Shown piece after piece: positions 41,580-49,655 of a DNA stretch of 64,000 nucleotides (the first letter of the stretch is position 1; each line of letters opens with the position of its first letter). The DNA lies in contig NZ_JAAMPU010000108.1 in NCBI RefSeq assembly GCF_012911565.1, forward strand, positions 124,001-188,000, given 5' to 3'. Under the pieces are notes generated by a model that ran no database searches, was not told where the DNA came from, and was given only the letters and a program-made list of their open reading frames with translations. Source of the stretch: Flavobacterium silvaticum. GTDB lineage: Bacteria > Bacteroidota > Bacteroidia > Flavobacteriales > Flavobacteriaceae. The translations under genes and the position numbers were made by a program.

Positions 41580-42383
41580 TCAACGCAGGATTTCGTCGAG
41601 ATATGATTGGAATTCGGGGTTCAGGTTGAACTTAAAATGATCCTGTCCTTTGATGATTTTGAAGTGATCGGACGGCTTCAAGATTTTGGCCAGCTGATAC
41701 GAATTCACGACGGGAATAATCTGGTCTTCGTCTCCATGGAAAATCCAGATGGGACAGGTTACGTTGGGCAGATACGTATTGGTTTCAAATCTGTATTGCA
41801 ACAAAGATGTCGGAAGGAACGGGTAGCGGTAATTCGCCATGGCCAGCAAATTGAAGTACGGCGCCTGCAACATAAGTTCCTTCGGATGGTTCTGGCTCGC
41901 GACCCAGGCAGCCAATCCGGAGCCGATTGAATATCCGGCAACGATGATCTTGCTTTCGGGATACCGCTTTTTCATTTCGGAATAAGCCGCAGACAAATCT
42001 TTATACACCTGATCCTGGCTTTCTATCGTGCCGCCGCTTTTCCCGAATCCGCGGTAATCGGGGATGAACAAATCATAACCGCGACTGGTGTAAATATCGG
42101 CTATGCTTCCCCAGCCTGCAAGGTTTCCGCTGTTACCATGAAGGTAAAAGACAAGTCCTTTGGGATTATCGGCGTGAAAAAGGATGCCGTTGATTGGCGT
42201 TTTGTCGAAAGATGGAATATTGAGTTCTTCAAATTTTCCTTCAAAACTGAATTTGAAATCTTTGGGCAACGGGTTCGCGTGGAAAATCAGCTTGACCTGG
42301 AAAAAATACACCAGGACACAAATCGCCACATAGAAAATGGCAAATCCGACAGAAAACCTCAAAACAAACTTTTTCCACTTCAT
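41580..42383 (-). CDS. Membrane-anchored alpha/beta hydrolase (ABHD13/BEM46-like)
   Basis: A 267-residue hydrolase with an N-terminal membrane anchor (FVLRFSVGFAIFYVAICVLVYFFQ). The oxyanion motif is FYLHGNSGNLAGWG, the nucleophile elbow GYSIGSGLAAW (Ser near 148), the acid in HGDEDQIIPV and the catalytic His in DHFKF near the C-terminus. The fold and HGNSGN motif fit the BEM46/ABHD13 group of membrane-bound esterases or thioesterases. Its start overlaps the stop of the helicase-like gene by 4 bp (ATGA), so translation is coupled. Substrate unknown. Confidence 0.92.
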   Translation of the reverse strand: MKWKKFVLRFSVGFAIFYVAICVLVYFFQVKLIFHANPLPKDFKFSFEGKFEELNIPSFDKTPINGILFHADNPKGLVFYLHGNSGNLAGWGSIADIYTSRGYDLFIPDYRGFGKSGGTIESQDQVYKDLSAAYSEMKKRYPESKIIVAGYSIGSGLAAWVASQNHPKELMLQAPYFNLLAMANYRYPFLPTSLLQYRFETNTYLPNVTCPIWIFHGDEDQIIPVVNSYQLAKILKPSDHFKIIKGQDHFKFNLNPEFQSYLDEILR

Positions 42384-43003
42384 GCCTGGTCTTCTTCGGA
42401 TTCAAAAAATAAAGGTTCGGTCATGATTTTGTCGGCGATGATTTCGACGCGTTCGGTAACCTGCGAACAGGCAAACACATATTGGGTTTTGGCCACGCTG
42501 GCACTGAGTCGGAGTACAATACTGTCCTGTCGCTTCTTGAACAGTACATCGGCATCGTCCACCGCAAAAAATTTCACTGTATTCAGGTTGAAGCCAGCAG
42601 ATGAGAACATCTGATTAACCTTCTCCGGAGTTCCTATGATGATATCCATTCCCAGTGAAATCTGGTTCTTGTCAAAATCGATATCGCCTTTTTCATGTAC
42701 ACCTATAAAACGCAGGCCGGTATACGTAGCATATTTCGCGAATAATTCCACCATCTCCAAGACATCTTCCTTGGTTTCGACAAGCAATAGCGCACGTGTA
42801 CTCTCACCTTCCGGTTTGCCTAATTTCTGGATCGTATTGATGACGAGTGTCGTTGTCTTTCCGGAACCGTCCGGAGCGGCAATGATACAATCCGCCCCTG
42901 ATTTTATGGTTGAGAATGTTTCCTGCTGCAGTTCGTTCGCATGGACAAGGTTATGTTCCGCGAGGGCTTTTTGCAGGTTCGGGTTTATCTTTTTGAGTTC
43001 CAC
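42380..43003 (-). CDS. Stand-alone RecA-like helicase domain (degenerate DEAD-box)
   Basis: A 207-residue protein equal to only the first RecA lobe of a DEAD-box helicase. A Q-motif-like start (LVHANELQQETFSTIKSGADCII) leads to Walker A AAPDGSGKTTTL, motif Ib IIGTPEKVNQMF and motif II FFAVDDADVLF, where DEAD is changed to DDAD. Motif III (SAT) is replaced by ACSQ and the second RecA lobe with motifs V and VI is absent; the protein simply ends. So ATP may bind but unwinding is unlikely without a partner. Coupled by ATGA overlap to the hydrolase. Confidence 0.85.
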   Translation of the reverse strand: MELKKINPNLQKALAEHNLVHANELQQETFSTIKSGADCIIAAPDGSGKTTTLVINTIQKLGKPEGESTRALLLVETKEDVLEMVELFAKYATYTGLRFIGVHEKGDIDFDKNQISLGMDIIIGTPEKVNQMFSSAGFNLNTVKFFAVDDADVLFKKRQDSIVLRLSASVAKTQYVFACSQVTERVEIIADKIMTEPLFFESEEDQA

Positions 43004-43026
43004 AATTATTGATTCATACTTTTAAC

Positions 43027-43054
43027 CATTATCTGTTAACCGTTATCTGTTAAC
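43027..43054 (+). repeat. 14-bp repeat at the stop codon of the NtrC-type gene
   Basis: CATTATCTGTTAAC and CGTTATCTGTTAAC in tandem. The stop codon of the regulator gene (43054-43056, minus strand) shares its last base with the repeat. Confidence 0.88.
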
Positions 43055-44217
43055 TATTTACTCGCAAACAACCGCACGTCGCTCTCCGAGATTTCCGTTC
43101 CCCCTAAAATAATCAATCGTTCCACCACATTCCTGAGTTCTCGTATATTTCCCGTCCAGTCGTATTCCTGCAACAATTTGATGGCTTCCGATGAAAAAGA
43201 CTTTGGTGCGTTTCCCTGCTCGTCGGCAATTTTTGATGCAAAATAGTCTACCAGCAACGGAATATCATCACGCCTGTCGTTAAGGGCCGGAACTTTTACG
43301 AGTATCACGGCCAAACGGTGATACAAATCTTCACGGAAACGACCTTCGGCTATTTCAAGCTTGAGGTCTTTATTTGTCGCAGCGACAACGCGAACATCAA
43401 CCTTGATTTCCTTTTCGTCGCCTACACGAGCAATCTTGTTTTCCTGCAACGCCCGCAGTACTTTGGCTTGTGCCGATAAAGACATATCTCCTATTTCATC
43501 AAGGAACAACGTGCCTTTATCTGCCGCTTCGAACTTTCCGGCCCGGTCGCGAACCGCCGATGTAAAGGCACCTTTGACGTGACCGAACAATTCGCTTTCG
43601 ATAAGTTCCGATGGAATCGCGGCACAGTTGACCTCGATCAAAGGTGCACCAGACCGTTCGCTTTTTTCATGCAGCCAATGTGCGACGAGTTCTTTTCCGG
43701 TTCCGTTTGGGCCGGTGATGAGCACTCTGGCTTCGGTCGGGGCGACTTTTTCGATCATGTCCTTGATTTGGGAAATGGCATCGCTTTCGCCGATCATCTC
43801 GAAATTCTTCCCGATTTTCTTTTTGAGCGCCTTGTTCTCGACGACTAATTGCTTTTTGTCGAGCGCATTGCGGACGGTATTGAGCAATCGGTTCAAATCT
43901 GGCGGTTTGGAAATGAAATCGAAAGCGCCCAGTTTCATGGCATAGATTGCCGTTTCCATGTCGCCGTGTCCCGAAATCATCACGATTGGGATTTCCGGCT
44001 TTATTTTTTTGACGGCTTCGAGTAGTTCGACTCCATCCATTTTGGGCATTTTGATATCGCAGATCACAAGATCGTAATCGGACTGTTTTATCTTTTCGAG
44101 TCCGGTTATTCCGTCCTCGGCTTCTTCGACCGAATACGTGCTGCTTTCTTCGGAAAGGATTTTCCCAAGGACGCGGCGAATTGCGGCTTCGTCTTCTATG
44201 AGTAGTATTTTTGACAA
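43054..44217 (-). CDS. Sigma-54-type response regulator (NtrC family) lacking a DNA-binding domain
   Basis: A 387-residue regulator. The receiver domain (1-120) has the phospho-acceptor Asp 54 in VICDIKMPKMDG and the conserved Lys in FISKPPDL. The AAA+ domain has Walker A GPNGTGKE (169-175), the sigma-54 contact loop GAFTSA (216-221) where most members have GAFTGA, Walker B GTLFLDEIGDM, and the arginine-finger region. The protein ends with the lid (GNIRELRNVVERLIILGGTEISESDVRLFASK); the Fis-type HTH of NtrC is missing. No histidine kinase lies nearby. Followed by MscS on the other side. Confidence 0.93.
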   Translation of the reverse strand: MSKILLIEDEAAIRRVLGKILSEESSTYSVEEAEDGITGLEKIKQSDYDLVICDIKMPKMDGVELLEAVKKIKPEIPIVMISGHGDMETAIYAMKLGAFDFISKPPDLNRLLNTVRNALDKKQLVVENKALKKKIGKNFEMIGESDAISQIKDMIEKVAPTEARVLITGPNGTGKELVAHWLHEKSERSGAPLIEVNCAAIPSELIESELFGHVKGAFTSAVRDRAGKFEAADKGTLFLDEIGDMSLSAQAKVLRALQENKIARVGDEKEIKVDVRVVAATNKDLKLEIAEGRFREDLYHRLAVILVKVPALNDRRDDIPLLVDYFASKIADEQGNAPKSFSSEAIKLLQEYDWTGNIRELRNVVERLIILGGTEISESDVRLFASK

Positions 44218-44244
44218 CTTATTCTTTATTACTATTGTTATTTT

Positions 44245-45075
44245 TTATTGCTGTATGATGTGAATATCGCGTTGCGGAAATGCCATGGATATATTGTTTT
44301 TGCGGAACATATCGTCAATAACAAACCGCAGGTCGCTTTTGATGCTTTGCCCTTCAAAGACATCGGTCACAAAGAAAAACACGGAAAACCTCAGGGTCGA
44401 TTCCGCAAAATCCGTAAACGAAACCGATGCATTTTCCTTTACGACTTTCGGATGCGTCTGAACGGCTTCCAGCAACACTTTTTTGACCAGGGCAGTATCG
44501 CTTCCGTAGGCCACACCAACATCTATATTTTCCCTGACCAACGAACCGTTTTGCGTCCAGTTGAAAAGGATGTCGTTCATAAACTTGTGGTTCGGGATAA
44601 TCATGACGCGATCGTTCTTGGTGATGGCTTTGGTCGATCGAAGGCTGATTTCTTCTACGCGGCAGATTTTTCCGTCCTGCTCGATGATATCGCCCACCGA
44701 TAACGACTGGTCTATGATAATCATCACACCCGCAATCAAGTCCTGGAAAAGTTGCTGGAGCGCAAAACCAAGGCCTATGAAAATAGCCGCCGATGCCGTC
44801 AGGAAAACCCCGATGTTGACTCCGGAAATATCAAGCGTGAAAAAAATCACGAGAATGTAAATCAGGTATTGCAGGAACTGGAACAGGCTTATGAAGCGGC
44901 TTTTGGAACCTTGAGGAATTTTTTTGGTGATGAACTTTCTTAGGTATCTCAGAAAAAAAGTCGTCCCGATAAAAGCGGCAATCAACGCAATCAAGGCTCC
45001 AAATGTAAAATGGATATCCTTTGTGCGGATCATGTTGCTTCCGAGGAAGTCTTTTATCTGTTCAAAAAAATCCAT
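44245..45075 (-). CDS. Small-conductance mechanosensitive channel (MscS family)
   Basis: A 276-residue inner-membrane channel that opens on membrane stretch to protect against osmotic downshift. Three membrane segments: one near 22-45, a second near 65-85, and the pore helix with GVNIGVFLTASAAIFIGLGFALQQLFQDLIAGVMIIIDQSLSVGDII, the standard MscS core. The C-terminal cytoplasmic vestibule includes RSTKAITKNDRVMIIPNHKFMNDILFNWT. Lies 5 bp after the ABC-2 permease gene, so is probably transcribed with the exporter genes. Confidence 0.95.
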   Translation of the reverse strand: MDFFEQIKDFLGSNMIRTKDIHFTFGALIALIAAFIGTTFFLRYLRKFITKKIPQGSKSRFISLFQFLQYLIYILVIFFTLDISGVNIGVFLTASAAIFIGLGFALQQLFQDLIAGVMIIIDQSLSVGDIIEQDGKICRVEEISLRSTKAITKNDRVMIIPNHKFMNDILFNWTQNGSLVRENIDVGVAYGSDTALVKKVLLEAVQTHPKVVKENASVSFTDFAESTLRFSVFFFVTDVFEGQSIKSDLRFVIDDMFRKNNISMAFPQRDIHIIQQ

Positions 45076-45080
45076 TAATC

Positions 45081-46376
45081 TTAATATTTAAGCCACTTGA
45101 CCATCTCTTTCCAAGACGGTTTTTTGCCATACATTAAAATCCCGATACGGTAAATTTTTGCCGCAAACCAAACTACGCCAAAGAATGTTGCGAACAAAAT
45201 GGTTATCGATAACGCAATCTGCCAGATTGGAACGCCGAACGGAATCCGCATCAGCATCACGATTGGCGAAGTGAGCGGAACAAATGAAAATACTGTGGCT
45301 ATGGTTCCGTGAGGGTCATTGATCACGGTAAAGAATCCAATGTAGACACCCAAAACCAGCGGAAGTATGATCGGCAGCATAAATTGTTGTGAATCTGTTT
45401 CGCTATCGACGGCCGCCCCGATGGCTGCATAAAACGAACTGTATAAAAAGTAACCGCCAATGAAATACAACAGGAAAGCGATCAAAGTCGTGGCTATGGG
45501 AAGTTTCCAGATTTCTGTCAGATATAACTGGGCGTTGCTCAACTGAGGTTGCATTGCCGTAGCCGCAACAGATGTCATTGGTGTGGCCGGAGTAACATCG
45601 AAAAACAAACTGGCACTGAACAAAATAGCCATCCCGATCAGCGCCCAAATGGCGAACTGAAGCAATCCGGCGAGCGATGTCCCGATGATTTTGCCAATCA
45701 TCAGCTGAAACGGCTTGACCGATGAAATGATGATTTCGATGATGCGGTTCGTCTTTTCTTCAATGACACTTCGCATGACCATGTTTCCATAAATGATGAT
45801 GAACATCATGATCAGGTAACCAAATGCGCCGCCGATCCCGATCTTGATTTCGTTGAGACCTTTGACGCTTTCCTCTCCGGATGCGCGGGCGATGGACAAA
45901 CTTACTTTAGATTCGGCTTTGCGTATGGCCAGCGTATCGAGTTTGGCATTCTCTAAATTGAATTTTGTCTGCCGGTCTGAAATCAGGTCTTCGATATCTT
46001 CAATAAAGCCGATTCCGGGACTTTCTTCTGAAAAATACTGGATGTGTTTTTCAAGGAATTTGGGATCGGATGAATTCGGGATGACCAGAACACCTTCGTA
46101 AAATCCGGACTTGACGCTATCAGTCAGTGTCTTGACCGGTGTATCCGATTGGTTTATGTATCTGTATTCCGAATCGCTTTTAAACGAATTGACGAACCAG
46201 CCGGTTTCATCGTGTATGGCAATCTGCCTGACATCTGCTTTCATCGTACTTAAATATCCGATAAGCAGAGCGATTCCGGCAAATATCAACGGACTCAGGA
46301 ACGTCATCACAATGAACGATTTGTTCCGGACTTTAGCGATGAATTCGCGTTTTATGACGAGTGATATTACTGACAA
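45081..46376 (-). CDS. ABC-2 type transporter permease (NatB-like)
   Basis: Membrane subunit of 431 residues of an exporter. The N-terminus VIKREFIAKVRNKSFIVMTFLSPLIFAGIALLIGYL is the first membrane segment; a large periplasmic domain follows (about 45-180), then five or more segments in the C-terminal half (AFGYLIMMFIIIYGNMVMRSVIEEKTNRIIEIIISSVKPFQLMIGKIIGTSLAGLLQF; QQFMLPIILPLVLGVYIGFFTVI; SFVPLTSPIVMLMRIPFGVPIWQIALSI). The EEKTNRIIEIIISSV element is typical of NatB. Its ATPase is encoded by the gene immediately upstream. NatAB exports Na+ in Bacillus; substrate unknown here. Confidence 0.93.
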   Translation of the reverse strand: MSVISLVIKREFIAKVRNKSFIVMTFLSPLIFAGIALLIGYLSTMKADVRQIAIHDETGWFVNSFKSDSEYRYINQSDTPVKTLTDSVKSGFYEGVLVIPNSSDPKFLEKHIQYFSEESPGIGFIEDIEDLISDRQTKFNLENAKLDTLAIRKAESKVSLSIARASGEESVKGLNEIKIGIGGAFGYLIMMFIIIYGNMVMRSVIEEKTNRIIEIIISSVKPFQLMIGKIIGTSLAGLLQFAIWALIGMAILFSASLFFDVTPATPMTSVAATAMQPQLSNAQLYLTEIWKLPIATTLIAFLLYFIGGYFLYSSFYAAIGAAVDSETDSQQFMLPIILPLVLGVYIGFFTVINDPHGTIATVFSFVPLTSPIVMLMRIPFGVPIWQIALSITILFATFFGVVWFAAKIYRIGILMYGKKPSWKEMVKWLKY

Positions 46377-46396
46377 TTTTTTATTTTTTATTGTTA

Positions 46397-47329
46397 TTAT
46401 TCATTGGTCGGGCCACTGACAGCATTGATGAAAATATCGTTGACACTTGGGATTTTCTCAACAAAATGTGTCACCTGTCCGCGATGGGTCAGTACAGACA
46501 ATAAATCGTTCGGACGCGTTTCGCCAATCTGGATACTGAGTTTGAGTTCGTCGTTCAGTGATTTGAAATCGGCCTGGGAAATCATGAATTTTTGGGTCAG
46601 GTCATACATGAGGCCTTCGACATTGTCTGTCAATATCCCGACTTCATAATTATTCGTCCGATGGTTCCGCTTGACGTCGTTGAGTTTGCCTTCGATGAGT
46701 TTATTCGATTTATGGATGAGGGCGATATCGTCACACAATTCCTCTACGCTTTCCATTCGGTGGGTCGAGAAAATAATAGTAGCTCCGTTTTTCTTGAGTT
46801 CGAGTATTTCGTCTTTGATTATGTTTGCGTTGACCGGATCGAAACCGGAGAACGGCTCGTCGAAAATGAGCAGTTTGGGTTTGTGCAGCACCGTCACGAC
46901 GAATTGGATCTTTTGTGCCATCCCTTTTGAAAGTTCCTGGATTTTCTTGTTCCACCAACCGTTGATATCGAGTTTGTCGAACCAGAATTCGAGTTGCTTT
47001 TTGGCCTCGGAATGCGACAAGCCTTTGAGTTGGGCAAGGTACAGGCACTGTTCGCCTACTTTCATGCTTTTATATAATCCGCGCTCTTCCGGAAGATAAC
47101 CAATGTCGCGTATGTGATCCGGGCTGAGTGGCTTGCCGTCTAAAAGCACCTGCCCGCTGTCTGGATATGTGATTTGGTTGATGATACGGATGAGAGAGGT
47201 TTTTCCGGCTCCGTTTGGGCCTAATAAACCGTAAATGCTTCCTTTCGGAACACTCAGTGAAACGGAATTGAGGGCAGTGAAGTCGCCATATTTTTTTACG
47301 ACATCGCGGACTTCGAGAATGTTTGACAT
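46397..47329 (-). CDS. ABC transporter ATP-binding protein (NatA-like)
   Basis: ATPase of 310 residues pairing with the ABC-2 permease. Walker A is GPNGAGKTSL, the Q-loop lies near IGYLPEERGLYKSM, signature LSKGMAQKIQFVVTVLHKPKLL, Walker B LLIFDEPFSGFDP and H-loop FSTHRMES. A DUF4162-like C-terminal extension (about 225-310) follows. Head of a minus-strand run ATPase-permease-MscS with short gaps (20 and 5 bp). Confidence 0.95.
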   Translation of the reverse strand: MSNILEVRDVVKKYGDFTALNSVSLSVPKGSIYGLLGPNGAGKTSLIRIINQITYPDSGQVLLDGKPLSPDHIRDIGYLPEERGLYKSMKVGEQCLYLAQLKGLSHSEAKKQLEFWFDKLDINGWWNKKIQELSKGMAQKIQFVVTVLHKPKLLIFDEPFSGFDPVNANIIKDEILELKKNGATIIFSTHRMESVEELCDDIALIHKSNKLIEGKLNDVKRNHRTNNYEVGILTDNVEGLMYDLTQKFMISQADFKSLNDELKLSIQIGETRPNDLLSVLTHRGQVTHFVEKIPSVNDIFINAVSGPTNE

Positions 47330-47577
47330 GCGTTGTTTTATTTCCCGTAAAAATAGGCAACGGTTGACAGATAAAAGATAAGAGTTGAAGGAATATTGCG
47401 ATTTTGGTTAAATATCCAGACGTTTACGCATTAATTGATATTCAAAATTCGTCCTTTTTCTGATTTTTGGATCTTTATTGTTTTGTGACTTTCGTGGTTT
47501 CAAATCGGCATTTGCTTTTCGTCTTTTTGACACTTCTACCTTTCCGATCCAAAATTCCCCCTTTGGGGGTTAGGGGG
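47330..47577. other. Non-coding interval with C/G-run hairpin
   Basis: No gene supported. The interval holds the upstream region of the NatA-like gene and ends in a hairpin with CCCCC-TTT-GGGGG followed by TTA and a third five-G run (47557-47577), adjacent to the T tract of the dnaJ terminator. I recall such CCCCCTTTGGGGG motifs as common in Bacteroidota genomes. Confidence 0.5.
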
Positions 47578-47612
47578 CAAAAAAAACCCACCCTTATTTG
47601 CACAAGGATGGG
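47578..47612 (-). terminator. Terminator of the grpE-dnaJ operon
   Basis: On the minus strand CCCATCCTT pairs with AAGGGTGGG (one G-T pair), then eight Ts. Confidence 0.88.
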
Positions 47613-47681
47613 AAAAATTGCTATGAAAAAGAAATTACTAGTTACCTAGTAACATTTCCAAATGTAAAAATGTTTTTTCAA

Positions 47682-48800
47682 TTACGAAAACATATCTTTT
47701 ACTTTTTCAAAAAAAGATTTTTCGGTCTTTTCCGGCGCAGGCACAAAGCTGTCATCGGTAAGGTATTTTTCAAAAAACTGACGTTGTTCTTTGCTGAGTT
47801 CCTTTGGTGTCCAGACATTTACATGTACCAGCAAATCTCCGCTTCCGTATCCGTTCAGGCTTGGAATTCCTTTTCCTTTAAGACGAAGAATCTTACCCGA
47901 CTGTATTCCTTCTTCGAGTTTGATACGGACTTTTCCGTTTACGGCATCGATATCTTTACTGATTCCGAGAACTGCTTCAGGGAAACTGATGTACAAATCC
48001 AAATGAAGATTCTCGCCTTCCCTTTTGAGTGTCTCGTGTTCGAGTTCTTCTATAGCAACGATTAAATCACCGGGAATCCCGTTGCCCGGAGCATCGTTTC
48101 CTTTATTTGAAACTTTGAGTTGCATTCCGTCTGAAACACCGGCCGGAATTTTTATGGAAACGGTTTCTTCCGAAGTTATCATTCCGTAGGCATCGGCAGC
48201 AGCAGGTTTTTTCTCGATAATCTGGCCGATTCCATTACATTGGGGACACGTAGACGCCGATTGCATTCTACCCAAGATAGTGTTCGTAACACGCATCACC
48301 TGACCCTGGCCGTTACATGTGGGACAGGTTTTGTAAGTAACGCCATCGGCCTGGACCTTGCGTTTTACCTTGACTTTTTTCTCGACACCGTTTACGACTT
48401 CTTCGAGCGTCATCTTGACTTTGATACGAAGATTGCTTCCTTTGGGACGACGGGACTGGCCGCCACCGCCACCAAATCCGAAACCGCCACCGAACGCACC
48501 TCCGAAAATATCACCGAACTGGCTGAAGATATCATCCATGTTCATTCCCTGGCCTCCGTGGAATCCGCCTCCTCCGCCACTGAATGCCTGGTGACCGAAC
48601 TGGTCGTATTGCCTGCGTTTATCAGGATCGCTTAAAATCTCGTATGCCTCAGCTGCCGCTTTGAAATTTTCCTCGGCCGACTTATCCCCCGGATTTTTGT
48701 CGGGATGGTATTCGATAGCTTTTTTGCGATAGGCCTTTTTGATTTCGGCGGCATCTGCGCTTTTGCTGATGCCCAATATCTCGTAATAATCTTTTTTCAT
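47682..48800 (-). CDS. dnaJ: Chaperone DnaJ with a reduced zinc-finger region
   Basis: Hsp70 co-chaperone of 372 residues. J domain 1-70 with HPD at 32-34; Gly/Phe-rich region 73-116 (GGGGGFHGGQ...GGGFGFGGGGG). The cysteine-rich region normally has four CxxCxGxG repeats; only two are present (CPTCNGQG from 159 and CPQCNGIG from 185), enough for one zinc site. The C-terminal substrate-binding domains run to KYLTDDSFVPAPEKTEKSFFEKVKDMFS. Read 45 bp after grpE in the same operon. Confidence 0.97.
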   Translation of the reverse strand: MKKDYYEILGISKSADAAEIKKAYRKKAIEYHPDKNPGDKSAEENFKAAAEAYEILSDPDKRRQYDQFGHQAFSGGGGGFHGGQGMNMDDIFSQFGDIFGGAFGGGFGFGGGGGQSRRPKGSNLRIKVKMTLEEVVNGVEKKVKVKRKVQADGVTYKTCPTCNGQGQVMRVTNTILGRMQSASTCPQCNGIGQIIEKKPAAADAYGMITSEETVSIKIPAGVSDGMQLKVSNKGNDAPGNGIPGDLIVAIEELEHETLKREGENLHLDLYISFPEAVLGISKDIDAVNGKVRIKLEEGIQSGKILRLKGKGIPSLNGYGSGDLLVHVNVWTPKELSKEQRQFFEKYLTDDSFVPAPEKTEKSFFEKVKDMFS

Positions 48801-48845
48801 CGTAATCAGGTCTGGGTCAAAAGGTTTGTCTGGTCTTGGGGAAAT

Positions 48846-49400
48846 TTATTGCCCCGTAACCACTTTAGGAAAACGGATGATCTTGTCGCCAAGCTTGTAT
48901 CCTTTTTCTATTACGTCTACGATTTTGCCTTTCAATTCCGGAGAAGGAGCCGGAATTTGGGTAATGGCTTCGGCGAAATCGGCATCAAAAGCATCGCCGG
49001 CTTTCAGAGTAACTTCTTCAAGTCCTTTGGAAGTTAGCGTATTTTTGAATTTATCGTGGATTAACGAAACACCTTTTAAAAGTGCTTCGTCACCGTTTTT
49101 GCCAATCTCTGTGATGGCCCGGTCAAAATCGTCCAGAACTGGCAAAAGCGCTGACAAAACTTCCTGATTGGCGGTTTTGAAAAGCTCGATGCGTTCTTTG
49201 GCATTCCGTTTTTTGAAGTTCTCGAATTCGGCAAAAAGACGAAGGAATTTTTCTTTCTCTTTTCCTATCTCGTCACGAAGTTGCTCTTCAACAGCCTGTT
49301 CATCGACTACCAATTGTTCTCCGTTCGCATTTGCCTCAAGCGTTGCGTTGTCTAATTCGTTCGTTTCTTCGTTGTATTCTTTATTATTTTCGGCAGACAT
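48846..49400 (-). CDS. grpE: Nucleotide exchange factor GrpE
   Basis: Releases ADP from DnaK; 184 residues. An acidic N-terminal tail (MSAENNKEYNEETNELDNATLEANANG) leads to a long coiled-coil helix (EQLRDEIGKEKEKFLRLFAEFENFKKRNAKERIELFKTANQEVLSALLPVLDDFDRAI), then the beta domain with ADFAEAITQIPAPSPELKGKIVDVIEKGYKLGDKIIRFPKVVTGQ. All are typical. First gene of the grpE-dnaJ operon, with a promoter that contains the motif shared with hsp20. Confidence 0.97.
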   Translation of the reverse strand: MSAENNKEYNEETNELDNATLEANANGEQLVVDEQAVEEQLRDEIGKEKEKFLRLFAEFENFKKRNAKERIELFKTANQEVLSALLPVLDDFDRAITEIGKNGDEALLKGVSLIHDKFKNTLTSKGLEEVTLKAGDAFDADFAEAITQIPAPSPELKGKIVDVIEKGYKLGDKIIRFPKVVTGQ

Positions 49401-49433
49401 AGTCGTATTTTTTCATTTGCGCTTCGCGGTTGG

Positions 49434-49473
49434 CAAAAGTATTGCCCTTTTATGAAAAAATGTCAAATTGTCA
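49434..49473 (-). promoter_or_regulatory. Promoter of grpE-dnaJ with candidate heat-shock element
   Basis: On the minus strand TGACAATTTGAC (49473-49462) is followed by TACTTTTG (49441-49434), a full -7 box. The TTTG of the element stands 22 bp before the -7 box, so the element overlaps the -33 site. The same motif lies upstream of hsp20 (3294-3305). Confidence 0.65.
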
Positions 49474-49625
49474 GAAAGAAAAAAGGAATCGATTTACATC
49501 GCCCAAAACAATTTTAATATTTTTTTGTGACTATTTCGATTTCGGTTTGGCTATGTTTGTTACAACCATAGTAAGTAATACTTCAATCCTTGAAGCTTAG
49601 TTATTAATTCACACCTTTTGAATAG

Positions 49626-49655
49626 AAAAAGCTCCGCGATAAACGGAGCTTTTTT
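49626..49655 (-). terminator. Terminator of the epimerase gene
   Basis: Perfect 7-bp stem AGCTCCG/CGGAGCT, loop of 7, with A and T runs on both sides; could act in both directions. The stop codon of the gene is at its edge. Confidence 0.9.

Noticed and set aside
47467..47649. 60-codon plus-strand frame with a hydrophobic start
   Set aside because: It passes through the C/G-run hairpin and the dnaJ terminator, so it is not a plausible gene.
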